From NCBI RefSeq assembly GCF_963576675.1, contig NC_088917.1:14102001-14166000 (forward strand): a stretch of 64,000 bases of DNA. Direction: 5' to 3'. Of this stretch, positions 20,678 to 31,199 are shown piece by piece; positions within the stretch are counted from its first letter, which is position 1, and each line of letters begins with the position of its first letter. Both the position numbers and the translations under genes were made by a program. This DNA comes from Euphorbia lathyris (lineage: Eukaryota; Streptophyta; Magnoliopsida; Malpighiales; Euphorbiaceae). The notes beneath the pieces were generated by a model, which saw nothing but the letters and a program-made list of their open reading frames with translations, ran no database searches and was not told the origin of the DNA.

Positions 20678-23600
20678 TTAACTCCATGGTTCTCTACTTG
20701 CCGCTGCTTTTGCCAATTCGTCAGCCTTTGCATTTTGGCCTCGCGGAACATGCACCATCTCCCAAACGACTCCCTTGTGCGTTAACTCTTGTGTCAATCT
20801 GCCGACTACCTGATGGTATTTTACTAGCTCCTCTTGTTTCACCAGATAATTTTTTGTGATCTGGTTTATCATGAGTTTGGAATCGCTGTAGATTACCACT
20901 CTTTCTGGGGTGAGTTCATTGAGCAACTTTAATCCGCATATCATTGCTTCATACTCTGCGGCATTATTGGTAGTTTTGAAAGTTAATTTTGCTGCATAGC
21001 ACAGGCGAATAACCTCCGGGCCCTTGATGACGACTCCCAGCCCAGCTCCATCTGTAGATAATGCCCCATCTGTGTACATGCTCCACTCTTCTTTTTGTGC
21101 CTTCGGACATTCATCGTCATCCCAGGTGAATTCGTTCACGAAATCGGCGAGTACTTGGCTCTTTAGCGCTGGTCTCCCTTCATAGCGAATATCGAATTCT
21201 CCCAGGCGAATTGACCATTTCATCAACCGGCCGGATGCGTCAGGTTTCTGTAATACCTTTCGCATTGGGATGCCAGTTCTCACAATGATAGTATGCGCCT
21301 GAAAGTATGGTTTCAATCTAGCCGCCGTGGTTATCACTGCGAGGGCCATTTTGTCCAACTTCGAATACCGGAGTTCTGCATCCTTCAGGATTTTGCTCAC
21401 GTAGTACACTGGATATTGTTGCCCTTCTTCTTCTCGCACCATCACAGTGCATATCGCCATATTGGTGACGGATACGTAGAGAAATAAATCTTCTCCATCC
21501 TCCGGCCTACTCATTAAGGGCGGATAACACAGTAATCGCTTTATCCCCTCGAATGCTTCTTGACAATCCGGCGTCCATTCAAAGGACTTGGATTTTGTGA
21601 TGGAATTGTAGAAAGGTAGACATCTCCTAGCTGAGCATGATATGAATCGCCCTAATGCCACCAACCGCCCATTTAGTCTTTGTACTTCTCTTATGCTCCT
21701 CGGCGTTTTCATCTCCATTACTGCTTTAACCTTCTCGGGATTCGCCTCAACTCCCTTGCCGCTAACAATGAAACCCAGGAACTTTCCCGCTCTTGCTCCG
21801 AATGTGCATTTCTCTGGGTTCAATTTGAGGCCATATTTGATTAGCACTTCCAGGATTTCTTTGATATCCTGCGGGTGGTCTTGCATTTTCTTGCTTTTGA
21901 TGATCATGTCATCAACGTAGATCGAGAAGTTCTCGCCGGATTTGTCTGAAAATATCTTGTTCATCATCCTCTGGTATGTTGCTCCCGCATTTTTCAATCC
22001 AAAGGGCATCACCTTGAAGTAATAAGTCGCCTGGTGAGTTATGAACGATGTTTTGATTTCATCCGCCTTCTCCATGGGTATCTGATGGTAACTGGATTTC
22101 ACGTCGGTGAATGATAAAGCTTCATATCCTGCAGTTCCATCTACCAATATATCAATGTTAGGAAGCGGATACATATCCTTCGGACATGCCTTGTTCAGAT
22201 CTTTGAAGTCGACGCACATTCTGTACGTTCCATTTGGCTTTTTGACTAGCACCACATTGGCTAACCACTCCGGATAGGTGACTTCTCGAATTGCATCTGA
22301 CTTTAGCAAATCCGCCACTGCTTTTTCAATCGCCTTTTGCCGCTCAGGAGCATGTCCTCTCTTTTTCTGTCGCACTGGGGTTGCACCTTTGTCTACATTC
22401 AAACGATGGGTTGCTACGTCTGGACTTATTCCTTTCAGTATTTCATTTGGGGCGGCAAATGCCGACTCACATTGGACCAGCACCTCGGCAATGGCTTTCT
22501 TCGTTTCTTCAGGGAGGCCCGTCGCTGTTCGCACATTTTTGTCGCTTGAGATGACGAATAGTTCTGTTTCTCCCAATGCTTCCGCTGGCAACTTCTCCTC
22601 TACCCTATCTTCCTCGTCTGGCTTTGGTTCCAGTGACAATGTATAGGCCTGTTGAGATACAAGTTGATCACCTTCAACTATGACTCGCCCTTGGTGTGTT
22701 GGTAAATGTAATGTTAAATGCTTCATTGAGATGAGCGACTCCGTTTCTGACAGGAATGGGCGTCCCAGAATTATGTTGTAGGCCAATGGGAGATCAACAA
22801 TTGCGAATTCTAAATCACCTCGCCATTTTAGCTTTTTATCGCCCATTTCTGCCTCCAACACCACCTGTCCACTTGTTTGAGAGGATTGACCCCCAAAACC
22901 TGTTACATCCATGAATGTATGTTCCACTCGCTCGTCATTAATTCCCAACTTGTTGAATGCAGTCCGAGTAATAACATTACAAGAACTGCCAGTATCAATA
23001 AGGACCCGCTTGACGTCCCATCCTTCTACAGCCATTGTAATCACCAAAGCATCCGCATGCGGCTCCGTGATTCGCGCGAATGAGTAATTGAGGGCATCCC
23101 CCCTATGAGTGTTGCTTTTTCGCTGTTCACGGCGAGCTCTTTTTGTTGGAGGCTCATAGATCCCTCCGGCTATCACGTTTATCACTCCTTTTTTCTGCTT
23201 CTTTTCGGGCCTTGCCTCTTCTTCATGTGGTAACGTTGCTTTCTCGTCACTAGTCTCCTTTCGTACAAATTGATTCAGCTTGCCCCTTTCGATCAGCCTT
23301 TCAATCTCCTTCTTCAATTCATAGCAATCGTTCGTGTCGTGGCCGTTCAATCTGTGGAACCTGCAATATTTGTTAGGATGTCGCCCCAAACTGGTTCGAC
23401 CTTTTACCTCGGGGAACCGCACATCCTTCTTCAGGGGACTCTTTTCGATCCAAAGTAACACCTCCTGGCGAGTCGTGTTTAATGGTGTCTGATATCCGCC
23501 ACTTTGAAAGGGGCGATCGCCTCTTCGAACAAAATTACTTTTGGACTGGGTCTGGCGCCGATTGTCTGAAGTGGATCTAGCGGCATCTCTTTCTCGCCGG

Positions 23601-24955
23601 GTTTGAGCCCTATGTTCCCTGTTGACATCATCCACTTCCATGAATTCCTTTGCTATTTTCATGAGTTCGGCCACTGTGCGCGGCTTGTTGCGGATGATTT
23701 CCTCCCGCATACTCCAATCTGTGGTTCCATCTGCCATGATGTTGCGGATGCTCACGATATCCGGGTTTTGCAATCGCACTAGAATATCGTTGAATGCGAC
23801 AACAAATTCCCTTAGGGAATTATAGTTCCTCTGTTTGATCTCCTTCAGCTGCCTATCCGTCACATCCGCTGTTTTACAGCCCACAAATTTCGCACAGAAA
23901 TCCCGATTATATTGATGCCAATTGTGAATAGATTCTGCGGGTAAAGATCGAAACCAATCAGATGCGGCTCCGCCCAAAGTTGTCGAGAATAACCTGCAAA
24001 TGATGCTTTCACTCGCTCCTGCAACATCCATTAGTTCTCTGTAGTTCCTGACATGAGCCTCAGGATCAGAATTTGGATCCCCATAGTATTTAGGTATCGC
24101 GGGCGCTTTGATTCTGTGATCTGGAATGAATTCCCGCAACGAAGGGGCAAAAGGTGAATCGCTCTGGACCTCTGCTCTCGGCCTAGGCGAGTACCCCATT
24201 CGCTCCATCATGCTTCGTAATTGATCTTCTAAGTCAATATCGGGTATTCGTCGGACTTCTTCCATCCGCTGCTGGTGAATTCTGGGTGGCATCCATCCGC
24301 CCATCGGTGTTGAGACGTGTGCCTGTTGGGAGACTAACTGCTGTCCCATTATAGGATCAAAGTTCCATGTGTGCTCTCGCCCAGGAGTCATCAACTCCGA
24401 ATGTCTATGAGGAAAAGGTTCCACTTGCTGTAGCGGAAGAGTGCCTTGCACTCCTGGCAACGGTTGGGATGGCTGCCAGGTCGGATGTATCGTCGTAATG
24501 AGATCTGGGTGCGAGTAGTTGCTCGGGTGGCTGTGTGGGTTTGTGCGACTACTCTGGCCCACTTGATTTGGCGCCTGAGATGGCTGCGGGAGGGCCGATA
24601 TGACAGGGATAGTCGGTGATTGTGTTGAGATAACCACAGGTTCTTGAGGAGCAGCCGCCACGGCGGTATTATGTTCGGCGAGGGCAGTTAGTAAATTAAT
24701 CATTCGATCTCCAGCCGCCTGGCTCATGTTCGAAGCCAAGACTTGTCCTGCCATCTGCACGAAATCACTATTGGACATTTCCATCTCAGTTTGCACTTGG
24801 ACTTCCAATAAGGGACTCAATTGTCCCGAAGGACCCGATGAGCTAGGCACCACAGGCTGTGTACTTGCAGGTTGCGAATTCGCAATCCGTGGTCCCCTGG
24901 AGTTCATACTGGTTGATCTAGTGGTAACGCCGGTCGTTCGTGATGGTTCTGACAT
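20678..24955 (-). CDS. Gypsy Gag-protease-RT-RNase H-RNase H polyprotein
   Basis: An uninterrupted 1425-codon frame starting at ATG 24955, 58 bp downstream of the 5' LTR. Residues 1-270 are low-complexity, proline- and glutamine-rich. Residues about 290-460 are the retrotransposon Gag capsid (IPKYYGDPNSDPEAHV ... WFRSLP). A zinc knuckle CRFHRLNGHDTNDC lies near 530. The aspartic protease has VLIDTGSSCNVI near 652. RT has SFTDVKSSYHQIPM, MPFGLKNAGATYQRMM and catalytic YVDDM near 1010. An RNase H-like region follows (about 1090-1180), and a second RNase H starts with YTDGALSTDGAGLG near 1290 (EAMICGL and YSDSKLMI supply further acids). The dual RNase H marks the Tat lineage. FTDVKSSYHQI differs from the usual FLDAYSGYHQI. 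Integrase is not in this frame. Confidence 0.9.
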   Translation of the reverse strand: MSEPSRTTGVTTRSTSMNSRGPRIANSQPASTQPVVPSSSGPSGQLSPLLEVQVQTEMEMSNSDFVQMAGQVLASNMSQAAGDRMINLLTALAEHNTAVAAAPQEPVVISTQSPTIPVISALPQPSQAPNQVGQSSRTNPHSHPSNYSHPDLITTIHPTWQPSQPLPGVQGTLPLQQVEPFPHRHSELMTPGREHTWNFDPIMGQQLVSQQAHVSTPMGGWMPPRIHQQRMEEVRRIPDIDLEDQLRSMMERMGYSPRPRAEVQSDSPFAPSLREFIPDHRIKAPAIPKYYGDPNSDPEAHVRNYRELMDVAGASESIICRLFSTTLGGAASDWFRSLPAESIHNWHQYNRDFCAKFVGCKTADVTDRQLKEIKQRNYNSLREFVVAFNDILVRLQNPDIVSIRNIMADGTTDWSMREEIIRNKPRTVAELMKIAKEFMEVDDVNREHRAQTRRERDAARSTSDNRRQTQSKSNFVRRGDRPFQSGGYQTPLNTTRQEVLLWIEKSPLKKDVRFPEVKGRTSLGRHPNKYCRFHRLNGHDTNDCYELKKEIERLIERGKLNQFVRKETSDEKATLPHEEEARPEKKQKKGVINVIAGGIYEPPTKRARREQRKSNTHRGDALNYSFARITEPHADALVITMAVEGWDVKRVLIDTGSSCNVITRTAFNKLGINDERVEHTFMDVTGFGGQSSQTSGQVVLEAEMGDKKLKWRGDLEFAIVDLPLAYNIILGRPFLSETESLISMKHLTLHLPTHQGRVIVEGDQLVSQQAYTLSLEPKPDEEDRVEEKLPAEALGETELFVISSDKNVRTATGLPEETKKAIAEVLVQCESAFAAPNEILKGISPDVATHRLNVDKGATPVRQKKRGHAPERQKAIEKAVADLLKSDAIREVTYPEWLANVVLVKKPNGTYRMCVDFKDLNKACPKDMYPLPNIDILVDGTAGYEALSFTDVKSSYHQIPMEKADEIKTSFITHQATYYFKVMPFGLKNAGATYQRMMNKIFSDKSGENFSIYVDDMIIKSKKMQDHPQDIKEILEVLIKYGLKLNPEKCTFGARAGKFLGFIVSGKGVEANPEKVKAVMEMKTPRSIREVQRLNGRLVALGRFISCSARRCLPFYNSITKSKSFEWTPDCQEAFEGIKRLLCYPPLMSRPEDGEDLFLYVSVTNMAICTVMVREEEGQQYPVYYVSKILKDAELRYSKLDKMALAVITTAARLKPYFQAHTIIVRTGIPMRKVLQKPDASGRLMKWSIRLGEFDIRYEGRPALKSQVLADFVNEFTWDDDECPKAQKEEWSMYTDGALSTDGAGLGVVIKGPEVIRLCYAAKLTFKTTNNAAEYEAMICGLKLLNELTPERVVIYSDSKLMINQITKNYLVKQEELVKYHQVVGRLTQELTHKGVVWEMVHVPRGQNAKADELAKAAASREPWS

Positions 24956-25000
24956 GTTCTTCGCGTACCTTTAACCAAATGTTGGTAAAAAAGGTCCACG

Positions 25001-25013
25001 CTCACCGCACCAA
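25001..25013 (-). other. Candidate primer-binding site of the Gypsy element
   Basis: On the minus strand TTGGTGCGGTGAG follows the 5' LTR end (...AAGTTATCA) directly. TGG is the expected complement of tRNA CCA. I cannot assign the tRNA from the sequence. Confidence 0.55.
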
Positions 25014-25454
25014 TGATAACTTGCCGGATCCGATTTGATATTCTCTGCCAGAGTTACCTGCAAAACAGAACCGGAGACAGGATCTCCGGGAAAACTCTCC
25101 GACGATCAAGTCAGTTTTTATAAGAAGGTTGGTAATTTGACAATAGTATTGCGGGAAAAATTGTGAGCGTACCTTTTTCCCTCGTTCTTAAGGCCTTTTA
25201 TAGGTGTTTTTTAGGTAACCGTCAAGGGCGGTTACTCCTTAGTGGGCCACGTTCTGAGGGCGGTTCCCCCTTTTTAGGCCATGTCCCTTTCGTGGTTTTC
25301 ATGGCAACGAACGTGGTTCTGAGTGGGAGTCTTGATGCTCCGTTTAGGAATTCGGGGCGGTTACTCGCTGCGCCCGCTTCCTTTATTCGGGTCTCATCCG
25401 ATCTTAGACCATAGGTCTAAGTATGGGCTGGGCCTGCGAAATGAATATGACCCG
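25014..25454 (-). repeat. 5' LTR of the Gypsy element, outer end truncated
   Basis: It matches the 15568-16076 LTR except for scattered substitutions, absence of the extra ~50-bp module and loss of the outermost 22 bp. At 25454/25455 it switches abruptly to MITE sequence. Confidence 0.9.
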
Positions 25455-25583
25455 ATTTTGAGACGTTGAGTGGCCACCGATGTTAAAAAGTGTAATGTTC
25501 AATGACCATACTGTTAAGAATTGAAGTTCAGTTACCATAATATTATATGGGTAAAGTTCAGTGGCCATGAGTGTAATTTACCC
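25455..25583. mobile_element. Right-end fragment of the 476-990 MITE family
   Basis: ATTTTGAGACGTTGAGTGGC through GTGTAATTTACCC matches the right half of the 476-990 element. The left half is missing at the junction with the Gypsy LTR. Confidence 0.85.
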
Positions 25584-26131
25584 TGATTTTTTTCATAATT
25601 AGTGATTTTCACTTTTTTTAGTTTAAAGTTGAAGTTAGTTTATGTATTTTTAGCCAAAATTAGTAATTTCATTTTTTTTGTTTAACAGTTGAAGCCAATT
25701 TGTGAATGGATGAGAATCACCACTTATCAAACTCCAATGAAGAAAATCCAAAGATTTGTGATGGGAAGAGGAAACTAGTGCAATGAGAAAAATAATTACG
25801 GAAGGAGCTAATTAAAAAAGAAAAGTTTGATCATAATTGAATTTTAACCGGATGAAACAGTTATCCAGTTTTGAACTAATTGGAACCATCACAACTAAAA
25901 CTTATTCTACTATTAAATCAATGGTCATGAAAGCAACGTCAACTTTACTTTGTTTATAACAAAGTAATAGTAGCCTACACCAAGCTAATCCCAGGTTAGT
26001 TGTTCGTTGCTTGTTTTTCCTTTTCTGTTTCTACCAAAAAAACTACACAGAAGAAAAAAATATAAAATAATATAAAATAATATATATATATATATAGAAA
26101 AATATAATAACAATATTTTCAAATGTTAAAA
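25584..26131. other. AT-rich intergenic stretch
   Basis: It contains a short direct repeat (GTTGAAG...TTTGTG, 25625 and 25685) and a small TA run at 26081-26095. No gene is visible. Confidence 0.5.
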
Positions 26132-26140
26132 TATTAAAAA

Positions 26141-27479
26141 GGGAAATTATAAAATTGGGTCAAATGGAAAACTCATTTACATATTTAACTCATTTATTCA
26201 ACCTACTACATATCTAGACTATTTTTGTGTGACTTTTCCAAAATATCCCAACCTTTCATCTTCCCTCCTCCCCTTTTTCTTCCTTGGCGCACGACGGTTT
26301 CTCTTCCCAGGAGATTCCCAAACCTTTGATCTTCCTCTCTTCCTTTATATTGCGAAATCGACATCATTTCTCTTCATCACCATGTCTTTCTCTTCTTCCT
26401 CTCTTCATCTCTTGATTCTTCATCTTTCTATTGCTAAAAAATTAAGTCATGGTTCTTCATCTTCATGTTTCTGCTCGTCTCTTGATTTCTTTCTTCTTGT
26501 GCGGATCGAAGAAATCGTTGTTTTACATTATTTTCATCGTTTATCATATGGTTATTGACGATTTTAATAGTAGAAGACGGAAAAAAGTAAGTATCAATTG
26601 TTTTCTCTTTGTTTTTTTTCTAGAAAATCATTTCACGTAATCTGTTTCGCGAAGGTCTGCGAGGAAAAAGAGTCTGAAACGGACGATTTTACTTCGCGAA
26701 AACAGATTACGCGAAGTTTGCGAAAAGAAATGTTCATGATTTTTACCTTCGTAGACTTCGCGTAATATGTTTTCGCGAAGTAAAATCGTCACATTTCTCC
26801 TCACAGACTTCGCGAAATCCTCTTTTTACGAAGCCAAATCGTCATTTTTCTTCCTAACACGATTAAATTTTTCTGAAGGTGGTTGAATACATAACATCTC
26901 TTTCAAGCAGTCAGTGTACTAGGATGCAGAGGAGAAATTTTTTTTGGATTCTCTTCTGATACAGGGAGAAATTTCCATCAAGATTGGTCACGTTAACTTT
27001 GAAATGATTTTAATGTTGTTATTGTGGCAATCTTATTGTAAATTTTGATAATTTAATGATTTTAATGTTATTATTATTGCAATCTTGTTGTAAATTTTGA
27101 TAATGTTATGATTTTAATGTTAGAATCCCTTGTTGTTATGTATTTTTTGTTATATACCACTTCGTAAATTTCGTAATATGTGAAGTTTGCGAAAATATAA
27201 AATGCTTAAAAACACGTCTTTTATCTTTGCAGACTTCACAATATGCGAAATCTGCGAATTAAAATCATCCACTGAACCAAACATTATCTTTGCAGACTTC
27301 GCATATTTCGAAATCTGCGAAGTCATGCGGGAGGGAGAAAGAAGAAAGGCTAAAAAATTTCTAAGTGTTTATATATATATTAAGGCTATTTTGGAAAAGT
27401 CACACAAAAATAGTCTAGATATGTAATAGGTTAAATATGTAAATGAGTCTCCCATTTGATCCAATTTTGTAATTTTTTC
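26141..27479. mobile_element. TIR element with CTTCGCGAAG-type palindromes, copy 1, about 1.34 kb
   Basis: Terminal inverted repeats of about 100 bp: GGGAAATTATAAAATTGGGT ... GACTTTTCCAAAATA on the left and the complement on the right. The flanks TATTAAAAA and TAATAAAAA are 8/9 identical, suggesting a 9-bp TSD (Mutator-like). The interior (26630-26830 and 27160-27330) is filled with TTCGCGAAGTCTGCGAA-type inverted motifs. No transposase is visible. It is homologous along its length to 35327-36684. Confidence 0.85.
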
Positions 27480-27662
27480 TAATAAAAAATATATACAAGA
27501 GAAACTAATCTAGTCAATCATGCAATAGTTAACAAGATTTAAAGATTGAGATAAAGTATTAAAATGAGTTTAAGGTTTTTTTAAGAGTATAAATTTAGTT
27601 TTATGTACCAAAATGAGATAAACTATTCACATTTGCCGAAAAATTCCATTCCAGGAACTAAA

Positions 27663-27739
27663 TGTCATGGAACCGGTTGAACTAAAAGTTAGAACTTATA
27701 GTTAAGGCCCAATCATATATCTTATATTAATCTCCGACA
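27663..27739 (-). repeat. 3' LTR of SMART
   Basis: 77 bp, TGTCATGGAACC to CTCCGACA on the plus strand. It differs from the partner LTR at only a few positions. Confidence 0.85.
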
Positions 27740-27878
27740 TACTTACACACGCAAATGTCCATTGGGCTTGTAGCGTGCACAACACAGGCTCATCCTGCCA
27801 TGTGTTTTAATTCCCCAAATTAATGAGGTTGCTAGGACTCGAACCTTCGACCGTTTGGTCCTAGAGGCTCTCATACCA

Positions 27879-27955
27879 TGTCATGGAACTGATTGAACTA
27901 AAAGCTCGAACTTATAGTTAAGGTCCAATCATATATCTTATATTAATCTCTGACA
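27879..27955 (-). repeat. 5' LTR of SMART
   Basis: 77 bp, directly adjoining the primer-binding site at 27866-27878 (GGCTCTCATACCA on the plus strand). Confidence 0.85.
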
Positions 27956-27960
27956 CTAAA

Positions 27961-28611
27961 TGTGAATCACATTCGATGTATTGGGTATCTTATTTAGCTA
28001 TATGCGACTCCATTTTTATTGAAAAGGCTTCATATATCATCACAGTAATCACATCTGGACATATGTGAATCCCATTTGCTGAAAAAAGATTCACATATCA
28101 TTATAGTAATCGCATTTGGATATGTGCAAATTTCTTGTTGAGGGTTTATGGATTTATCACTTCGCATTTTATGAAATGCGACGCAAAACCATATAATGCG
28201 AACTATCACAGAACAACTCTAAATCTAGGATGACACGTTCTAAACTAATAAATCACACATATACAACCAAATGAGTTCGAAAATTATTATTATAACCCTA
28301 ACCAAACATAACACCTTTAATCCATGCAAAATCCTACAAACCTATCTGAAATAAACAATGTTAAAACCAACACAGATAGAGGAGACTTACCTTTGATTTC
28401 TTTTTATCCTGAAGTTGTTTCGTTATAGATTTTCCTATCTTCATCATTCGTTTTATGTCTTCGCAAATCGCTGAAAAAGGTATACGCACTTCGCTCTTGC
28501 TTTCGAAAATGTGAATTTGAAATGAGAATAAGAAAGGTTTGGACAGAAATAGAGGTGTTATGGGTATTCCGGAAGTGGAAGAGTCTAATTTACTAATATA
28601 TATGTAAATAA
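27961..28611. other. Intergenic stretch with a short direct repeat
   Basis: Two diverged copies of a unit of about 58 bp (TTCACATATCAT-ATAGTAATCGCAT type) lie at 28027-28090 and 28086-28140. Otherwise the DNA is AT-rich and no gene is visible. Confidence 0.5.
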
Positions 28612-28620
28612 TTATATAAA

Positions 28621-29210
28621 GGGTTAAGGTGCAAAAATACCCCTAACGTTTTGGATCAGGAGCAATTTTACCCCTAACGTCTAAAATGGTGCAATTTTAC
28701 CTCTAACGTTTGTAACCAAAAGCAATTTTACCCCTAACGTTGATAATTTGGGTCAATTTTAGACATTATTATAAAACACATACATTTTTGTTTTTTATTT
28801 TGCACCAATTGCATATCAATTTATTTTAAAAAAAGGATTTCATGTTTTTTTTTGTAATTTAATAATAGAATTGGAGATTAATATTTATAAATTCGGTGAA
28901 TTTTTTGAATTTTTTTTCTAATTCGTACAAAAGACAGTATATTTATTTATTTTTTTATTTTTTTCACATCCCAACATATGTTTGTGATTTTTTACTGATA
29001 AAATAACACGCATGTGAAGTGTAGATGACAAGATTCATGGTTGAGAAAGACAGTTTGATGAATTATTTATCAAATTGACCAAATTTATCAACGTTAGGGG
29101 TAAAATTGTTCTTGGTTACAAACGTTAGGGGTAAAATTGTACCATTTTAAACGTTAGGGGTAAAATTGCTCCTGATCCAAAACGTTAGGGGTATATTTGC
29201 ACTTTAACCC
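28621..29210. mobile_element. TIR element (Mutator-like MITE), 590 bp
   Basis: It starts GGGTTAAGGTGCAAAAATAC and ends with the complement ...GTGCAAATATACC-type arm, TIRs about 140 bp made of repeated 'CCCCTAACGTTT' modules. The perfect 9-bp TSD TTATATAAA flanks it (28612-28620, 29211-29219). A second copy starts at 52718 and a fragment lies at 63431. Confidence 0.92.
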
Positions 29211-29219
29211 TTATATAAA

Positions 29220-29767
29220 TGTAAATGAACCTCTCTCTCTCGTTGAGTAGTTTTGTAAATTTCCCCTCAAATTTGCATGCAAAAAACATTGATTCCTTTT
29301 AAAGTAAATCGAAGATATAATGTAGCCTACAAATTTTGTTTTTACTTGTTTATTTTCAACTTGAGTGTCATATAGAAATGCAAAACTTTCAAACAGAAAA
29401 TGATGTATTATTTATGTTTATATTTGCCGACATGGCTATATATATATATATATATATTTTCATTAAATTTGTCAATTGAAATACACACAAAAATTCAATT
29501 AGTTAAATCAGTCACTTTATGTACGTACCTTGTTTTATTGGATTTGAAATATGAAAATCTGAACACGCGGTTTCCAACTTTGATTTTGATGATTGATGAT
29601 TGGATTACGGATTATTTTTTATTTTTTTTTATGGATTTGGATTTATGAGAAATATATGTTTTTTTTTTATATATTTTATATATTTTATAGTTTTTTTTTT
29701 TTACTTTTTATAGTCGTTTTAGTCCATTTTTTGATCTCGTTTTCTTGTTGTATTTAATGTTTGGTTA
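29220..29767. other. AT-rich intergenic stretch
   Basis: It contains a (TA)n run at about 29439-29457 and T-rich tracts at 29660-29700. Nothing else is recognisable. Confidence 0.5.
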
Positions 29768-29777
29768 TAAAAAAAAA

Positions 29778-30832
29778 GTTAATTACAAAAAAGTACCCTA
29801 TGGTTTGGACTTTTTCCAATGTGGTACCTGTGGTATTTTTTTTCAAACAGAACCTTCTGGTTGTTGTTAGATATGTAAATAATCCTATTATTTAAGAAAA
29901 TCATATTATTTAATAGAGGTAGAACCCTTGCGGTTTTCATTGATTAAGAAGTGTTTATATACACAACACAATACACAATTAAGCCTACAATTAAGGCTAC
30001 AATTAAGCCTACAATCAAAGGAATAATAAGGAAATAATCTATTTTCTAAACAATAGAATTTTCCTAAATAATAGGATTTTCCTAAATAATAGGATTATTT
30101 ACATATCTAACAGTTGTCACCGTTAAACAAATCAAGGAGACGACCGAAATTCTATTAAAAAGCTGACATGGCACAAAGGTATTATGAGAAAAACGATTTT
30201 TTTTTTATTTTTTGATTTTACTTTCTCTCTCTTCCTTCTCTCTCCTTCTTCTTTCATGGTTCTTCTTCTTCTATTCTTCTTCTTCTTCCATTCCTCCTCT
30301 TTTCTTTTCTTCTTCTTCTTCTTCCTTTTTTTTTTCTTTTTCTTCCTCCTCTCTTCTCTTCTTCTTCTTCTATTTTTTTTAAATTCTGAATTTTTCTAAA
30401 TTCTGAAATTTCCAGAATTCTAGAAATTCCTAGAAATTGAAGAACGTCTGGAATTTCCAGACATTCATCACGTCTGGTTCCAGACGTTGAAGAACGTTTG
30501 GAATTTCTAGACGTTCTGAAATTTCTAGAATTCTAGAAATTTCAGAATTTAAAAAAAAATTAGAAGAAGAAAAAATAAGAAGAAGAGAAGAGAAGAGAAG
30601 AGAAGAAGAGGAGAGGAGGGGAGAAGGAAGAAGAAGAAGAAGGTCAACTAAAAAAAAGTCAAAAAAATTTTCCGAAAATACCTCTGTGCCACGTCAGCTT
30701 TTTAACAGAATTTTGGCCGTCTCCTTGATTTATCTAACGGTGACAACCACATGATTATGTTTGAAAAAAAATACCACAGATACCATATTACAAAAAGTCC
30801 AAACCACATGATACTTTTTTTGTAATTAACCC
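29778..30832. mobile_element. Foldback-like TIR element carrying a nested solo LTR
   Basis: Inverted ends GTTAATTACAAAAAAGTA... and ...TACTTTTTTTGTAATTAACCC, flanked by T(A)9 on both sides (29768-29777, 30833-30842). Beyond the TIRs, the middle is a long imperfect palindrome: TTCTTC-rich DNA at 30220-30370 opposite GAAGAA-rich DNA at 30560-30650, with AATTCTGAAATTTCCAGAAT repeats at the turn. The frame at 30184-30399 is only this TTC tract. A solo LTR interrupts the left arm. Confidence 0.82.
29865..30112 (-). repeat. Solo LTR, 248 bp, nested in the foldback element
   Basis: It begins TGTTAGATATG and ends CATATCTAACA, with a perfect 5-bp TSD GTTGT on both sides (29860-29864, 30113-30117). 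On the minus strand it contains TATA-like TGTATATAAACAC. This marks it as an LTR of a minus-strand insertion whose internal part was lost by LTR-LTR recombination. Confidence 0.85.
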
Positions 30833-30842
30833 TAAAAAAAAA

Positions 30843-31199
30843 GAAGTTAAGTTTCTAAATTGATCGGTTATATTATTTATTAGTGGAATTCCTCCAATAA
30901 ATATATGATATTGAGGGACCACCAACCAACTAACAATGATTAGTCTGAATATAGACATGGTTCAAATGTACCGCCGCGATGATGTGCGAATCCTCCAAAA
31001 TTGCCTTGTGGTTTGACCATTAAAAAATTTGTTAGAATAAAAACTATTATTCAATTTTAAATATTTTTAAAATATATTAGTTCAAATGATTACATAGGTT
31101 CTGTACCAAGCAATTGATCAGTCAAAATCGAATTTTCATTCATTAAAATGAACTTTTACGTATAATAAAATAAAAGTTCAATACATCATATGTACTATG
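30843..31199. other. AT-rich intergenic stretch
   Basis: No gene or defined repeat is visible between the foldback element and the decayed TIR copy that follows. Confidence 0.45.

Larger units (their letters stand above)
15568..25454 (-). mobile_element. Tat-type Ty3/gypsy LTR retrotransposon
   Basis: A 9.9-kb element on the minus strand: 5' LTR at right, primer-binding site, gag, protease, RT, RNase H, a second RNase H, integrase, a spacer with 83-bp repeats, an antisense ORF, polypurine tract and 3' LTR at left. RT before integrase fits Ty3/gypsy. The second RNase H and the antisense ORF before the 3' LTR fit the plant Tat lineage. The left flank is the satellite array. The right LTR lacks its outer 22 bp and joins a MITE fragment, so no TSD can be read. 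Confidence 0.92.
27663..27955 (-). mobile_element. SMART: 293-bp miniature LTR retrotransposon
   Basis: Two 77-bp direct repeats (27663-27739 and 27879-27955), each TG...CA, flank only 139 bp. On the minus strand the right LTR is followed at once by TGGTATGAGAGCC, a near match to the initiator-Met primer-binding site. A perfect 5-bp TSD CTAAA lies at 27658-27662 and 27956-27960. There is no coding capacity. Size and structure match the small LTR retrotransposons (SMARTs) described in plants. Confidence 0.88.

Noticed and set aside
22278..22646. A 122-codon plus-strand frame inside the Gypsy polyprotein
   Set aside because: It is the reverse shadow of the protease-RT region, with no independent motif.
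27840..27878. A tRNA-like box B (GGTTCGAGTCC on the minus strand) suggested a SINE
   Set aside because: The flanking 77-bp direct repeats, TG...CA ends, primer-binding site and 5-bp TSD fit a SMART better. No 3' A-tail or matching box A is present.
30184..30399. A hydrophobic 71-codon frame of Phe and Leu
   Set aside because: It is only the TTC/TTT-rich arm of the foldback hairpin.
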